Source of the DNA: Streptomyces sp. NBC_00490
GTDB lineage: Bacteria > Actinomycetota > Actinomycetes > Streptomycetales > Streptomycetaceae
Direction of reading: 5' to 3'
DNA: 64,000 nt
Assembly: GCF_036013645.1 (NCBI RefSeq)
Contig: NZ_CP107869.1
Coordinates: 3,162,001-3,226,000, forward strand
Part shown: piece after piece, positions 1-7,212 of the stretch
Position numbering within the stretch: the first letter of the stretch is position 1
How the letters are laid out: each line of letters starts with the position of its first letter
Translations under genes and position numbers: made by a program
Notes under the pieces: model-generated
Databases searched by the model: none
What the model was told of the DNA's origin: nothing
The model's input: only the letters and a program-made list of their open reading frames with translations

Positions 1-2460
1 GTACGCGGTGCGTTGCCCGCCCTGTCCGACGCCCTGGACGCGCACGGCACCGCCGTCCTGGTCGCGCCGACCGGCAGCGGCAAGACCACCCTCGTACCGC
101 TGGCGCTGGCCGGGCTGCTGGGCGGTGACGCTCCCGCGCGGCGGGTGGTGGTGGCCGAGCCGCGGCGGATCGCGGCCCGCGCGGCGGCCCGGCGGATGGC
201 GTGGCTGCTGGGCGAGAAGGTCGGCGGGAGCGTCGGCTACACCGTGCGCGGGGAGCGGGTCGTCGGACGCCGCGCGCGTGTGGAGGTCGTGACGACCGGT
301 GTCCTGCTGCAGCGCCTCCAGCGGGACCAGGAGCTCGCGGGCGTCGACGTGGTGGTCCTGGACGAGTGTCATGAGCGGCATCTGGACGCGGACACGACGG
401 CGGCGTTCCTGTGGGACGTACGGCAGGCGCTGCGGCCGGAGCTGCGGCTGGTGGCCGCGTCGGCGACGACCGACGCGCAGGGCTGGTCGGGGCTGCTGGG
501 CGGGGCGCCGGTGGTCGAGGCGCACGGGAGGGCGTACGGGGTGGGGGTGGTCTGGGCTCCCCCGGCCCGTCCGGTGCGGCCCTCGCACGGCATGTGGGTG
601 GATCCCGCGCTGCTGACGCATGTGGCGTCGGTGGTGCGGCGGGCGCTGGCCGAGCGGGAGGGGGACGTGCTGTGCTTCCTGCCGGGCGTGGGCGAGATCG
701 CGCGGGTCGCCGGGCAGCTGGGCGGTCTCGGGGACGTGGACGTGCTCCAGGTGCACGGGCGGGCGCCGGCCGCCGTGCAGGACGCGGTGCTGGCGCCCGG
801 CGAGCGGCGCCGGGTGGTGCTGGCGACCTCGGTCGCCGAGTCGTCGCTGACGGTGCCCGGGGTGCGGGTCGTCGTCGACTCGGGGCTGACGCGGGAGCCG
901 CGGGTGGATCACGCGCGCGGGCTGAGCGCGCTGACGACGGTCAGGGCCTCGCGCGCGGTGGGCAACCAGCGGCTGGGGCGGGCCGGGCGGGAGGCGCCGG
1001 GTGTGGCCTACCGCTGCTGGACGGAGGCGGAGGACGTCCGGCTGCCGGCTTTCCCGGCCCCGGAGATCAAGGTGGCCGACCTGACGGCGTTCGCCCTCCA
1101 GGCGGCCTGCTGGGGGGATCCGGACGCCTCCGGGCTGGCGTTGCTGGATCCGCCGCCGACCGGGGCGATGGCCGCCGCGCGGAGTGTCCTGTCGGCGATC
1201 GGCGCGGTGGACTCCGCCGGACGGGCCACCGAGCGGGGGGCGCGGCTGGCCCGGCTGGGACTGCATCCCCGCCTCGGGCGGGCCCTGCTGGACGCGGGAC
1301 CCTCGCGGGAGGTGGCCGAGGTGGTCGCGCTGCTCGGTGAGGAGCCACCGCGGGAGTACGGCGACGATCTGGCGGCCGCCGTACGGACGGCCCGGCGTGG
1401 GGGCGACGCCTATGCGGGGCGCTGGCGTACCGAGGTGCGGCGACTACAGGCCCTCGCCGACGAGCCGGCCCGCGCGTCCTCTCTCACGGAGGACGCCCTC
1501 GTCGGGCGCGTGGCCGCCCTCGCCTTCCCCGAGCGGGTCGCCAGGGCCGACGGCGGTTCCTATCTCATGGTGTCCGGGACCCGCGCCGAGGTCCGGGACA
1601 CCACCGCTCTGCGCGGGGCGCCCTGGATCGCCGTCGCCGTCGCGGACCGCCCCGTCGGCAAGGGCCACGCACGCGTGCAGCTCGGTGCGGTCGTCGACGA
1701 GGAGACCGCGCGGCAGGCGGCAGGGGCGCTGCTCGACGAGCGCGACGAGGTCCACTGGGCCGACGGGGACGTCGTGGCGCGGCGCGTGGAGCGGCTGGGG
1801 GCCGTGGAGCTGGCGGTGCGCACGCTCCGGAACCCGGACCCCGCACTCGTACGCGACGCGCTTCTTGAAGGGCTGCGGCAGGACGGGCTGCGCCTGTTGC
1901 GCTGGTCGCCCGAGGCCGAGGCGCTGCGGCAGCGGCTCGCCTTTCTGCGGCTGCACCTCGGGGAGCCGTGGCCGGACGTCTCCGACGAGGCACTCCACGC
2001 GCGCGTGGACGAGTGGCTGGAGCCGGAGCTCGGTCGTGCCCGGCGGCGGGCCGATCTGGCGCGGATCGACGCCGGGAACGCGCTGGGCCGGCTGCTGCCG
2101 TGGGCCTCGGGGGACGCCGCGCGACTCGACGAACTCGCTCCCGAGCGGATCACCGTGCCCAGTGGGTCCAGAATCCGGATCGACTACGCGAACCCCGAGC
2201 AGCCCGTCCTCGCGGTGAAGTTGCAGGAGATGTTCGGGCTGCACGAAGGGCCAACGGTCGCCGGGGTCCCGCTGCTCGTCCACCTGCTCTCCCCCGCCGG
2301 GCGCCCGGCCGCCGTGACCGCTGATCTCGCGTCGTTCTGGAAGGACGGCTACAAGGGCGTGCGGGCGGAGCTGCGGGGCCGGTATCCGAAGCACCCGTGG
2401 CCCGAGGATCCGGCGGATGCCGAGCCGACGCGGTATACGAACGCGCGGCTCAGGCGGTGA
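1..2460 (+). CDS. hrpB: ATP-dependent RNA helicase HrpB-like, 5' end outside window
   Basis: DEAH/RHA-type helicase predicted to unwind RNA with ATP. The frame is open to the left edge and homologues have residues before the first visible ones, so the true start lies upstream; the TTG at 13 is only the first start codon inside the window. Counting from that TTG, the Walker A motif TGSGKTT lies near residues 21-27, the DExH box reads DECH near 117-120, motif III is SAT near 149, and motif VI QRLGRAGR follows near 320. An HrpB-type C-terminal domain fills the rest. The last 11 bases overlap, tail to tail, the 3' end of the DUF3068 gene. The cellular role of HrpB in actinobacteria is unknown. 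The family call is firm. Confidence 0.92.
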   Translation, partial: VRGALPALSDALDAHGTAVLVAPTGSGKTTLVPLALAGLLGGDAPARRVVVAEPRRIAARAAARRMAWLLGEKVGGSVGYTVRGERVVGRRARVEVVTTGVLLQRLQRDQELAGVDVVVLDECHERHLDADTTAAFLWDVRQALRPELRLVAASATTDAQGWSGLLGGAPVVEAHGRAYGVGVVWAPPARPVRPSHGMWVDPALLTHVASVVRRALAEREGDVLCFLPGVGEIARVAGQLGGLGDVDVLQVHGRAPAAVQDAVLAPGERRRVVLATSVAESSLTVPGVRVVVDSGLTREPRVDHARGLSALTTVRASRAVGNQRLGRAGREAPGVAYRCWTEAEDVRLPAFPAPEIKVADLTAFALQAACWGDPDASGLALLDPPPTGAMAAARSVLSAIGAVDSAGRATERGARLARLGLHPRLGRALLDAGPSREVAEVVALLGEEPPREYGDDLAAAVRTARRGGDAYAGRWRTEVRRLQALADEPARASSLTEDALVGRVAALAFPERVARADGGSYLMVSGTRAEVRDTTALRGAPWIAVAVADRPVGKGHARVQLGAVVDEETARQAAGALLDERDEVHWADGDVVARRVERLGAVELAVRTLRNPDPALVRDALLEGLRQDGLRLLRWSPEAEALRQRLAFLRLHLGEPWPDVSDEALHARVDEWLEPELGRARRRADLARIDAGNALGRLLPWASGDAARLDELAPERITVPSGSRIRIDYANPEQPVLAVKLQEMFGLHEGPTVAGVPLLVHLLSPAGRPAAVTADLASFWKDGYKGVRAELRGRYPKHPWPEDPADAEPTRYTNARLRR

Positions 2461-3439
2461 CCGGTTCGGGCGCGGAGTCCGTGGCGGGTTCGGGTTCGTC
2501 GGGGCGGCGGCTACGGGCCTCCAGGTACAGGGCGAGGGCCAGCAGGAGCACGCCCAGGGTCGCGAAGCCCCAGGGGAGGTACGAGGTCATCAGGAGCACC
2601 AGGGTGCGGTTGGACTTGACCAGGTCGACGGTGTGCTCGATGTAGTCCTCGCGCATCTTCACGTGGCCGGCGAACGCCGTCACCTTGTCGCGGTCGCCGA
2701 GGAGGGTGCCGCCGCGGAGTTCCTCCTTGTGGATCTCCTCGCCGTAGACGGGGGCGCCGGTGACGGGTTCGACCCAGAACTTGCGGACCGTGGTGTACCA
2801 GCGGGTCGTGCCGGTCTTGGCGAGCTGCTCGGGCGTGACGCCCGCGATGGGCAGCTTCTTGGGCCACTTCACCTGGGTCCAGGGGATGGTCTGCTCGAAG
2901 TAGTAGACCTCCAGGCCGCGGAAGTCCTGGGTGCCCTTGTAGTGGATGGGGGACGAGGTGCGGGTCTGGGCGTCGAAGTACTCGTAGTCCCGCTTCTCCG
3001 TCAGGAAGGGCCACTTGAATTCGAGGCCTTCCCGCTTCACCGGGTCGCCGTCGACCATCTCGCCGGTGGCGTGGATCGGTTCCTGGGTGTGGGCGTCGAA
3101 GATGTACCGCTCGGGGATGTAGGCGACCTGCTGGCCGTCGGGGCCCTGGGCGTAGGACAGTCCGTCCCAGACGACGACGTCCCGGCCGAGGGTCTTCTCG
3201 ATCTTCTCGGAGGCCTCGACGTTGCCTTTGAGGGTCTGCACGATGGTGACCTTGGAGACCTTCTCGACCTGCATCGCGTTGTTCATGAGGGTGGCGTCCT
3301 TCGCCTCCAGGACCATGTCCTGGTACTGGCCGGCCGGGATCTTGGCCAGGCGCGGGAAGGCGTACCAGCGCAGCAGTGGGGACAGCGCGGCGAAGAACAC
3401 GGCGAGAGCGAGCAGGATCAGGCTGGCCTTGCGGCGCAT
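2450..3439 (-). CDS. DUF3068 (PorA-family-like) membrane protein
   Basis: Protein of 329 residues with a membrane helix at each end (about 5-22 and 285-306) and a large, presumably extracytoplasmic, middle region. This is the usual layout of DUF3068 proteins of actinobacteria. The start ATG has a good ribosome site (GGGAGG) and an uncharged hydrophobic N-terminus. The C-terminal tail after the second helix is short, acidic and proline rich. The gene lies 21 bases downstream of the tiny SPW_0924-like gene in the same direction and probably shares its transcript. Function is unknown; a cell-envelope role is inference from topology. Confidence 0.85.
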   Translation of the reverse strand: MRRKASLILLALAVFFAALSPLLRWYAFPRLAKIPAGQYQDMVLEAKDATLMNNAMQVEKVSKVTIVQTLKGNVEASEKIEKTLGRDVVVWDGLSYAQGPDGQQVAYIPERYIFDAHTQEPIHATGEMVDGDPVKREGLEFKWPFLTEKRDYEYFDAQTRTSSPIHYKGTQDFRGLEVYYFEQTIPWTQVKWPKKLPIAGVTPEQLAKTGTTRWYTTVRKFWVEPVTGAPVYGEEIHKEELRGGTLLGDRDKVTAFAGHVKMREDYIEHTVDLVKSNRTLVLLMTSYLPWGFATLGVLLLALALYLEARSRRPDEPEPATDSAPEPVTA

Positions 3440-3460
3440 CTCGGCCTCCCTCCCGGGTGG

Positions 3461-3595
3461 TTACGGGTGTGACGGCACCGTCGTCAGCAGCGGCTTCGGG
3501 GACGTCTCGCCGGCCGGCGACCCCATCGCGGTGATCGTGAGGACCAGGGCGAACGCGACGGCCAGGCCGATCGCGGCGGCGATCAGAGCACGCAT
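3461..3595 (-). CDS. small SPW_0924-like membrane peptide (44 aa)
   Basis: A 44-residue peptide: one hydrophobic helix (about residues 3-22) followed by a short polar tail rich in Pro, Ser and Thr. I chose the ATG at 3595 rather than the longer frame because GGGAGG sits just upstream of it and the upstream residues are not membrane-protein-like. It resembles a small conserved Streptomyces family known as SPW_0924. Function is unknown. The next gene downstream on the same strand (DUF3068) follows closely, suggesting joint transcription. Confidence 0.7.
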   Translation of the reverse strand: MRALIAAAIGLAVAFALVLTITAMGSPAGETSPKPLLTTVPSHP

Positions 3596-3686
3596 GCGGG
3601 CCTCCCGACGGACTGGAACTGATAGGTCGTCAGGTTCGGCACCGTAGCAACGGGTGGGCGAGATGAGAACACGTTGCACACGACGA

Positions 3687-3713
3687 CGGCGCCCCTCCTC
3701 ACGAGGGGCGCCG
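3687..3713 (-). terminator. hairpin terminator after the transglycosylase gene
   Basis: Perfect 11-bp stem CGGCGCCCCTC / GAGGGGCGCCG with a 5-nt loop, lying 28 bp past the stop of the transglycosylase gene. It has no T tract, as is common for terminators in Streptomyces. Confidence 0.7.
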
Positions 3714-3740
3714 CCATGGTCGTACGACAGGAACGAGCCG

Positions 3741-5456
3741 TTACGCGCTCGGGCTTGCCGACGGGCTCGGGGACTCCGACGTCTCGGCGGCCGCGGCCAC
3801 GGTCAGTTCGACGGTCAGGGTCGCGCCGCCGGAGGTGGTGATGCGGAGCAGGAACGTGCCGGTGGTGTCGTCCGCGTACAGCTTCGGCAGCTTGAGCAGG
3901 CCGTCCGCGTCCGTCTCCAGGCCCGTGAGGGTGCGTACGGTCTTGCCGTCCGCGTCCTTGAAGTAGGGGCCCTTGGTGTTCGCGGTCGCGTCGTCGGCCG
4001 AGGTGATCAGGGTGGCGGTGGCGGCGACCCGGTCCGCGACGGCACCGGCGTAGGTCGCCTTCACCACGACCTGGTCGGCGAACTCGCCGCCGGGGGTGCA
4101 GGTGAGCGCGGTGTCGCTGGTGCGGGCCAGGGTGTCGGCGACGCGCTCGGTGACCGTCGCCTTGTAGTCGAGGCCGGTGACCGAGCGGCCCACTACGGTG
4201 GCGCGGACGGTGAACTCGCCCGTCGTCTCACCCGCCTTGAGAGTGGGCGCGACGGCCACGCCGGAGCTGTTCGTGACCACCGTGGCCACGCTCTCGCCGC
4301 CCGTGAAGGTGGTGTCGGTGTCGCCGACGATCGTGAAGCGGACCCGGACCTTGCCGACGGCCTTGCCGGCCGAGGTCTCGGCGCGGGTGCTGATCCTCTT
4401 GGTGAAGGTGTCGCCGGCCTCCGCGGTGAGCTTGGCCGTGCCCGCGTCCTCGAGATGGTCGACCGTGTCGGTGGGCGTCGGCGCCGGGGTGCTCGGCGTG
4501 CTCGGCTTGTCCGACGGCGGCGGGGTGGGGCTGGGGGTGTTGCTGCCGGGCGTACTGGGTGTGCTGGGCGTGCCGGGGGTCGACGGCGGGGTGGGCGACG
4601 GCGTCGGGCTCGCGCTGTCGTTCTCGTCGCTGCGGTTGTCCGGAACGGAGCCGGTGCCGTCGGGGATCTCGTGGGTGCCCTTGCGGTAGTACTCCAGCCA
4701 CGACAGGACCGTGTTCAGGTAGTCCTGCGAGTTGTTGTAGCTGAGGATCGCGCTGTTGAGGTCGGACTGGGTGGACAGGTCCCAGCCGAAGCGGCACAGG
4801 TAGTGACCGGCGGCGAGCGCCGCGTCGTAGATGTTGTTGGGGTCCTTCTTGCCGTCGTCGTTGCCGTCGCGGCCGGCCCACTCCCAGGTGGAGGGGATGA
4901 ACTGCATGGGGCCGACGGCCCGGTCGTAGACGCTGTCACCGTCGTAGGCGCCGCCGTCGGTGTCGCTGATGTGCGCGAAGCCGACGCCGTTCAGCTTGGG
5001 GCCGAGGATCCTGCCGATGGTGTTGCCGTCCGCGTCGACGCGGCCGCCGCGGGCCTGGCCGGACTCCACCTTGCCGATGGCGGCCAGGAGTTCCCAGGGC
5101 AGGTTGCAGCCGGGCTTGGACGACTGGAGCGAGGACGCGGCCCGCTTGTAGGCGTCCAGGACGGTCGCGGGTATGCCGGCCTCGGTCGATCCGGGGGCGG
5201 CGGGAGTGCCGACGGTCGGCGCGGGGCTCGGGCTGTTGAGCGGCGGCAAATCCGTGTAGTACGGCGAGTTGCCGGTCGCACCGCTGTCGTCGCCGGTCGC
5301 GTCGGGAGAGGGCTGGGCGTCGGCCGCGGTCGATCTGCCACTGTCGTCGACCGTCACGCCGGGTGCCTGGGACGCTGAGAGTGCCGCGACAGCCGCCGCG
5401 GCGACGGTGGTGGCCACCGCTCCCTTGCGCAGCCTCCTGCCGAATTGCGCCGACAT
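3741..5456 (-). CDS. secreted lytic transglycosylase with Ig-like repeats
   Basis: Predicted secreted peptidoglycan lytic transglycosylase of 571 residues. The ATG at 5456 is preceded by GGGAGG and followed by a basic, then hydrophobic, signal sequence (residues 1-30). The transglycosylase domain covers about residues 85-270: the catalytic Glu is in GKVESG (E131), followed by the family signature GPMQFIPSTW. A linker of about 60 residues rich in Ser, Thr and Pro comes next, then two beta-sandwich-like domains of the invasin/bacterial-Ig type to the C-terminus, which may hold the enzyme in the wall. The gene is monocistronic, with a structured leader upstream and a hairpin terminator downstream. 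Longer starts (TTG/ATG up to 5558) are possible but lack a good ribosome site. Confidence 0.88.
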   Translation of the reverse strand: MSAQFGRRLRKGAVATTVAAAAVAALSASQAPGVTVDDSGRSTAADAQPSPDATGDDSGATGNSPYYTDLPPLNSPSPAPTVGTPAAPGSTEAGIPATVLDAYKRAASSLQSSKPGCNLPWELLAAIGKVESGQARGGRVDADGNTIGRILGPKLNGVGFAHISDTDGGAYDGDSVYDRAVGPMQFIPSTWEWAGRDGNDDGKKDPNNIYDAALAAGHYLCRFGWDLSTQSDLNSAILSYNNSQDYLNTVLSWLEYYRKGTHEIPDGTGSVPDNRSDENDSASPTPSPTPPSTPGTPSTPSTPGSNTPSPTPPPSDKPSTPSTPAPTPTDTVDHLEDAGTAKLTAEAGDTFTKRISTRAETSAGKAVGKVRVRFTIVGDTDTTFTGGESVATVVTNSSGVAVAPTLKAGETTGEFTVRATVVGRSVTGLDYKATVTERVADTLARTSDTALTCTPGGEFADQVVVKATYAGAVADRVAATATLITSADDATANTKGPYFKDADGKTVRTLTGLETDADGLLKLPKLYADDTTGTFLLRITTSGGATLTVELTVAAAAETSESPSPSASPSA

Positions 5457-5600
5457 AAAGTGAATCCCTCCCGTGGACGCGGAGCGCCCGTCTCCGTTCG
5501 ACGTGCTCGCCATGGTGTGACGATCGACCCGCGGTGCGGGTTGCCCTCGTGGACCCATTCAGTGCCGTGTACTTCTGTTCGACCGCGCTCCCCGGCACGG
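5457..5600 (-). promoter_or_regulatory. structured 5' leader of the transglycosylase gene
   Basis: On the minus strand, two inverted repeats precede the gene: GTGCCG/CGGCAC (5562-5567 and 5593-5598) and the hairpin ACCCGC-ACC-GCGGGT (5527-5541). The purine-rich element CCGGGGAGC lies inside the first one. Several Streptomyces wall-hydrolase genes are preceded by cyclic-di-AMP (ydaO-type) riboswitches. This leader has some similar pieces, but I do not see the conserved second half of that motif, so the class is unassigned. Confidence 0.3.
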
Positions 5601-5711
5601 CGACCCAGGCGACCCTACGACAACTTGCTTTGCGCGGGCACCCGTTCGTGCCCGGTTTTCACCAGTTGGCCATACTGGGCCGGTCCGACCACACCGAACC
5701 CGGGGGCCTTC

Positions 5712-6560
5712 TTGCCGTTCACGCTGAGCCACGCGGCCGCTGTACTGCCCGCTTTACGCACCGATGGAACCGGCCGCGCCTCGCTGGTGCCGGCGGTGCT
5801 GGTGGCGGGTTCCTTCGCCCCCGACATGACCTATTTCGCGGCGAGTGTCCTGTCCGAGGCGATGGAGTTCGGGGACTTCACCCACTCCTTCGCGGGTGTC
5901 TTCACCGTCGACGTGCTCGTCGCGTGGGCGCTGGTGGGGCTGTGGCTGCTGATCCGCGAGCCACTGGTGGCGCTGCTGCCACGGCGCCGGCAGGCACCGG
6001 CGGCGACCTTGCTGCGCTGCGGGGTGCCACGCGCGCGTGTCCGGCCGTCGCTGGTGGCGCGCTGGTACGTGTCGGCGGCGATCGGTGCGCTGACGCATGT
6101 CGTGTGGGACGCGTTCACCCATTTCGACCGGTGGGGGATGCGGGTGTTCCCCGTCCTGGGCGAGACGATCGCGGGCTCGCCGCTGTACTGGTACCTGCAG
6201 TACGGCAGTTCGGCGGTGGCCGCGGTCGTGATCGCGGTGTTCCTGGGGTACGCCCTGCGGCGGGTGCGGGGCGCTGTCGCCGAACCGGCGGGGGTGCCCG
6301 TGCTGACCGGCGCGGACCGGTGGTGGGCCGCTGTCGTCATCGGTGGCTGTGCGCTGGTCGGGGCGGTGCAGCGGGCCTCGCGGTGGTGGGACTACTGGGG
6401 GTCCACCGCGAAGCCGTGGGAGCTGATCCCGACGCTGTGCTTCGGGGTGGGCGCCGGGCTCGTCCTGGGGGTGCTGGTGTACGCCGTGGGCGTCAGGGTG
6501 TGGCGTCCGGTCCCGGTGCGCGGTCCTGGCCGGGAGCTGAGCCGTCGAGGCGGTCGCTGA
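5712..6560 (+). CDS. DUF4184 integral membrane protein with a TTA codon
   Basis: Integral membrane protein of 282 residues with several hydrophobic segments and His/Asp-rich turns. The start is inferred to be TTG at 5712, because the family begins with PFTLSHAAAVLP at the extreme N-terminus; the longer frame upstream reads like out-of-frame translation. The ribosome site is weak. Codon 15 (5754-5756) is TTA, so full expression should depend on the developmental leucyl-tRNA BldA. The 3' end overlaps the convergent small gene by 68 bases. Function is unknown; some relatives are compared with membrane-bound metal-dependent hydrolases. Confidence 0.8.
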   Translation: MPFTLSHAAAVLPALRTDGTGRASLVPAVLVAGSFAPDMTYFAASVLSEAMEFGDFTHSFAGVFTVDVLVAWALVGLWLLIREPLVALLPRRRQAPAATLLRCGVPRARVRPSLVARWYVSAAIGALTHVVWDAFTHFDRWGMRVFPVLGETIAGSPLYWYLQYGSSAVAAVVIAVFLGYALRRVRGAVAEPAGVPVLTGADRWWAAVVIGGCALVGAVQRASRWWDYWGSTAKPWELIPTLCFGVGAGLVLGVLVYAVGVRVWRPVPVRGPGRELSRRGGR

Positions 6561-6861
6561 CCGCGGCGGCGGTCACGCGGAACACGGTGGTGGTCCGGGC
6601 CCGGCGGGAGCGGGGCAGGGCCGTGAGGAGCCGTGCGAGACGGCCTCGGGCGCGGTCGGCGGTGAGCCGCCAGTCCCTGCGGGTGAGCCGGTGACGCAGG
6701 TCCGCGGCCCATTTTCGCAGGGCCGTCGCGAGGTCGGCCGGGATGCGGGCGGTACTGGCCGTTGCCGCGAAGGGCGGGACCGACGGCGGTGGGGTGGACG
6801 CGGTCGCATCGGTGGTCGCCTGCGCCGGAGCCGTGTGGCGGTGGAGCGTGCGTATACCCAT
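6493..6861 (-). CDS. hypothetical protein (122 aa)
   Basis: Small protein of unknown function, start ATG at 6861 with AAGGAT upstream. The first third is rich in Ala, Thr and Pro. The middle (about residues 36-80) is rich in Arg, Leu and Ala and predicted helical. No signal peptide, membrane segment or catalytic motif is visible. Its 3' third lies antisense to the end of the DUF4184 gene (68-bp overlap), which is unusual and leaves some doubt about its true extent. Confidence 0.5.
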   Translation of the reverse strand: MGIRTLHRHTAPAQATTDATASTPPPSVPPFAATASTARIPADLATALRKWAADLRHRLTRRDWRLTADRARGRLARLLTALPRSRRARTTTVFRVTAAAVSDRLDGSAPGQDRAPGPDATP

Positions 6862-7212
6862 GTCCGCATCCTTACGGGCGGGGGGATGGGGAGCGTGTTG
6901 TCGGGGACCACGTGGGTGACGGGGCGGGGGCGGGGGGCTTGTTCTCGCCCCCGCCGCCCCTACCCGTCCCATCTCCAGGGGGCTGCGCCCCCTTCACCCC
7001 CGCCACAAACAGGTGCCCGGGGCGGCTTCGTGGGCGGGTGCGGGTGTGTGGGGGCTGATCGCGCAGTTCCCCGCGCCCCTGGGTCGGCTGCCGTAGCCGC
7101 CGACGGCGAACCGCCCGGCATTCAGCCACCCCCGCGCCCCCGGGGCAGCAGGCGTAGCCGCCGATGGCCGGCCGCCCGGCATTCGCCCACCCCCACGTCC
7201 GGTCGCCGGAGG
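6862..7212. repeat. gene-free gap with dispersed and tandem repeats
   Basis: No gene is seen in these 351 bases. They hold one copy of a dispersed repeat (7053-7096, core GATCGCGCAGTTCCCCGCGC; related copies near 28805, 38515 and 43664). Just downstream are two imperfect direct repeats of about 47 bp with a 61-bp period (about 7091-7138 and 7152-7199), each containing GTAGCCGCCGA and CCGCCCGGCATTC. A short palindrome (GGGGGCTGCGCCCCC) lies near 6978. The region sits just past the polA stop, and nothing here clearly codes for protein. Confidence 0.65.
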
